Assembly: GCA_963627135.1 (NCBI GenBank)
Contig: CAVFZY010000029.1
Location: 1-64,000 of the forward strand
Reading direction: 5' to 3'
Source of the DNA: CAG-103 sp963627135
GTDB lineage: Bacteria; Bacillota; Clostridia; Oscillospirales; Oscillospiraceae
Length of the DNA: 64,000 nucleotides
This document shows positions 63,073 through 64,000 of this stretch, one piece after another; the stretch's first letter is position 1; every line of letters starts with the position of its first letter. The position numbers and the translations under genes were made by a program. The notes under the pieces are model-generated. The model saw nothing but the letters and a program-made list of their open reading frames with translations. It was not told the origin of the DNA and made no database searches.

Positions 63073-64000
63073 ATGAAAGAGCTTCCGAAGGTCTACGACC
63101 CCAAACAGGTCGAGAGCAAGATTTATGACATGTGGATGCGCGGCGGCTATTTTGCCGGCAAAGCCGATCCGGACAAAAAGCCGTTTTCCATCGTCATGCC
63201 GCCCCCGAATGTCACCGGCCAGCTGCACATGGGCCATGCGCTCGACGCGACGCTGCAGGACATCCTCACGCGCTATAAGCGCATGCAGGGCTACGCCGCC
63301 CTGTGGGTGCCCGGCACGGACCATGCCGGCATCGCCACGCAGATCAAGGTCGAGGAGATGCTGCGCAAGGAAGAGGGCCTGACCCGCTACGATCTCGGCC
63401 GCGAGGAGTTTCTCAAGCGCGTCTGGGCGTGGAAAAAGCAGTACGGCAACCGCATCGTCGAGCAGCAGAAGTCGCTCGGTGTGTCCTGCGACTGGGACCG
63501 CAGCCGCTTCACCATGGACGAGGGCTGCTCGAAGGCCGTGCGCGAGACGTTCTGCGAGCTGTATGAAAAGGGCCTGATCTATAAGGGCAACCGCATCATC
63601 AACTGGTGCCCGCACTGCCGCACCGCCCTGTCTGATGCCGAGGTCGAATATAAGGACATGCCCGGCGCGTTCTGGTATATCCGCTACCCGCTCAAGGGCA
63701 GCGATGAGTACCTCACCATTGCCACCACCCGTCCGGAAACCATGCTCGGCGACACCGGTATCGCGGTCAACCCGGCGGACGAGCGCTACCGGCACCTCGT
63801 CGGCAAGACGGCGATCCTGCCGCTCGTGGGCCGTGAGCTGCCCATCGTGGCCGATGATTACGTCGAGCTCGATTTCGGCACCGGCTGCGTCAAGATGACG
63901 CCCTGCCACGACCCGAACGACTACGAGGTCGGCCAGCGCCACAACCTGGAACAGATCCTCATCTTCGACGAGGACGCCCGCGTCATCAACGGCGGCAAGT
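63073..64000 (+). CDS. valS: Valyl-tRNA synthetase (5' part; runs off the window)
   Basis: The first 309 codons of a class I synthetase. N-terminal ELPKVYDPKQVESKIYDMW, PPPNVTGQLHMGHALDATLQDIL with the HIGH motif, WVPGTDHAGIATQ, NRIINWCPHCRTALSDAEVEY, and the start of the editing domain (IATTRPETMLGDTGIAVNP; DFGTGCVKMTPCHDPNDYEVG). The KMSKS loop lies beyond the window. Start at ATG 63073 behind GGAGGAG. Controlled by the T-box leader at 62807-63044. Confidence 0.97.
   Translation, partial: MKELPKVYDPKQVESKIYDMWMRGGYFAGKADPDKKPFSIVMPPPNVTGQLHMGHALDATLQDILTRYKRMQGYAALWVPGTDHAGIATQIKVEEMLRKEEGLTRYDLGREEFLKRVWAWKKQYGNRIVEQQKSLGVSCDWDRSRFTMDEGCSKAVRETFCELYEKGLIYKGNRIINWCPHCRTALSDAEVEYKDMPGAFWYIRYPLKGSDEYLTIATTRPETMLGDTGIAVNPADERYRHLVGKTAILPLVGRELPIVADDYVELDFGTGCVKMTPCHDPNDYEVGQRHNLEQILIFDEDARVINGGK

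Overview
The window is a roughly 64 kb stretch of a GC-rich chromosome. The content fits a spore-forming Clostridia bacterium, most likely in or near the Oscillospiraceae; this placement is an inference, since no 16S gene is present. Supporting evidence: YpeB (spore germination), the iron-sulfur serine dehydratase pair SdaAB/SdaAA, RNase M5, YhaM, T-box leaders on aminoacyl-tRNA synthetase genes, LytR-CpsA-Psr and TagO/TagA-type cell-wall glycopolymer genes, DUF421/DUF4363 and DUF4364 proteins, and near-consensus sigma-A promoters. Most of the DNA is compact housekeeping sequence with many 1-20 bp gene overlaps.

Layout. 1-64 is what looks like the terminal end of an IS3-family element. 103-3227 holds an SDR reductase, a PASTA-domain membrane protein, a YfcE-type phosphodiesterase that lacks a canonical start codon, and a cassette of three small unknown genes. 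3224-6578 (minus) is trpS-wecA-wecB. 6740-11077 is gltX, an anchored unknown protein, ypeB and a zinc-ribbon/Big2 protein. 11174-16117 is an accessory island: tRNA-Val(GAC), the last ~88 codons of a tyrosine integrase fused at a deletion junction to a 1414-codon piece of a giant phage polyvalent protein, then tRNA-Gly(CCC). 16349-32507 contains sdaAB-sdaAA, yhaM, cca, a TrmH-type methylase, dprA, topA, trmFO, plsX, rnc, smc and ftsY. 32504-38945 continues with rdgB, yhbY, a nadD-yqeK fusion, an LCP ligase, rsfS, leuS and rpsU.

38999-49622 has a ProX-type deacylase, a HAD phosphatase, a sirtuin, a TagA-type transferase, tmk followed by a 5-formyltetrahydrofolate cyclo-ligase stub, a small Cys-rich membrane protein, mltG, a U32 peptidase, then a T-box leader controlling a frameshifted zinc-ribbon gene and alaS-hinT. 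49704-61529 has comEC-holA-rnmV, nrdR, the DUF421/DUF4363 pair, dapF, a NagB-like protein, glmM, a beta-helix acyltransferase-like protein, a Cys-rich unknown protein and DUF4364-asnA. 61759-62600 is a decayed serine-recombinase remnant, and the window ends in a T-box leader and the 5' part of valS.

How it fits together. The themes are translation (six synthetases, cca, tRNA modification, ribosome factors), DNA maintenance and uptake (dprA, topA, smc, comEC, holA), and envelope construction (wecA/wecB, TagA-like, LCP, mltG, dapF, glmM). The two T-boxes link alaS and valS to uncharged tRNA; the candidate valS specifier GUC would be read by the tRNA-Val(GAC) encoded in the same window. The accessory parts are all remnants: an IS end, a collapsed prophage, a truncated serine recombinase and a possible tRNA-derived scar at about 39.6 kb. 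I see no CRISPR array, rRNA operon or intact mobile element.
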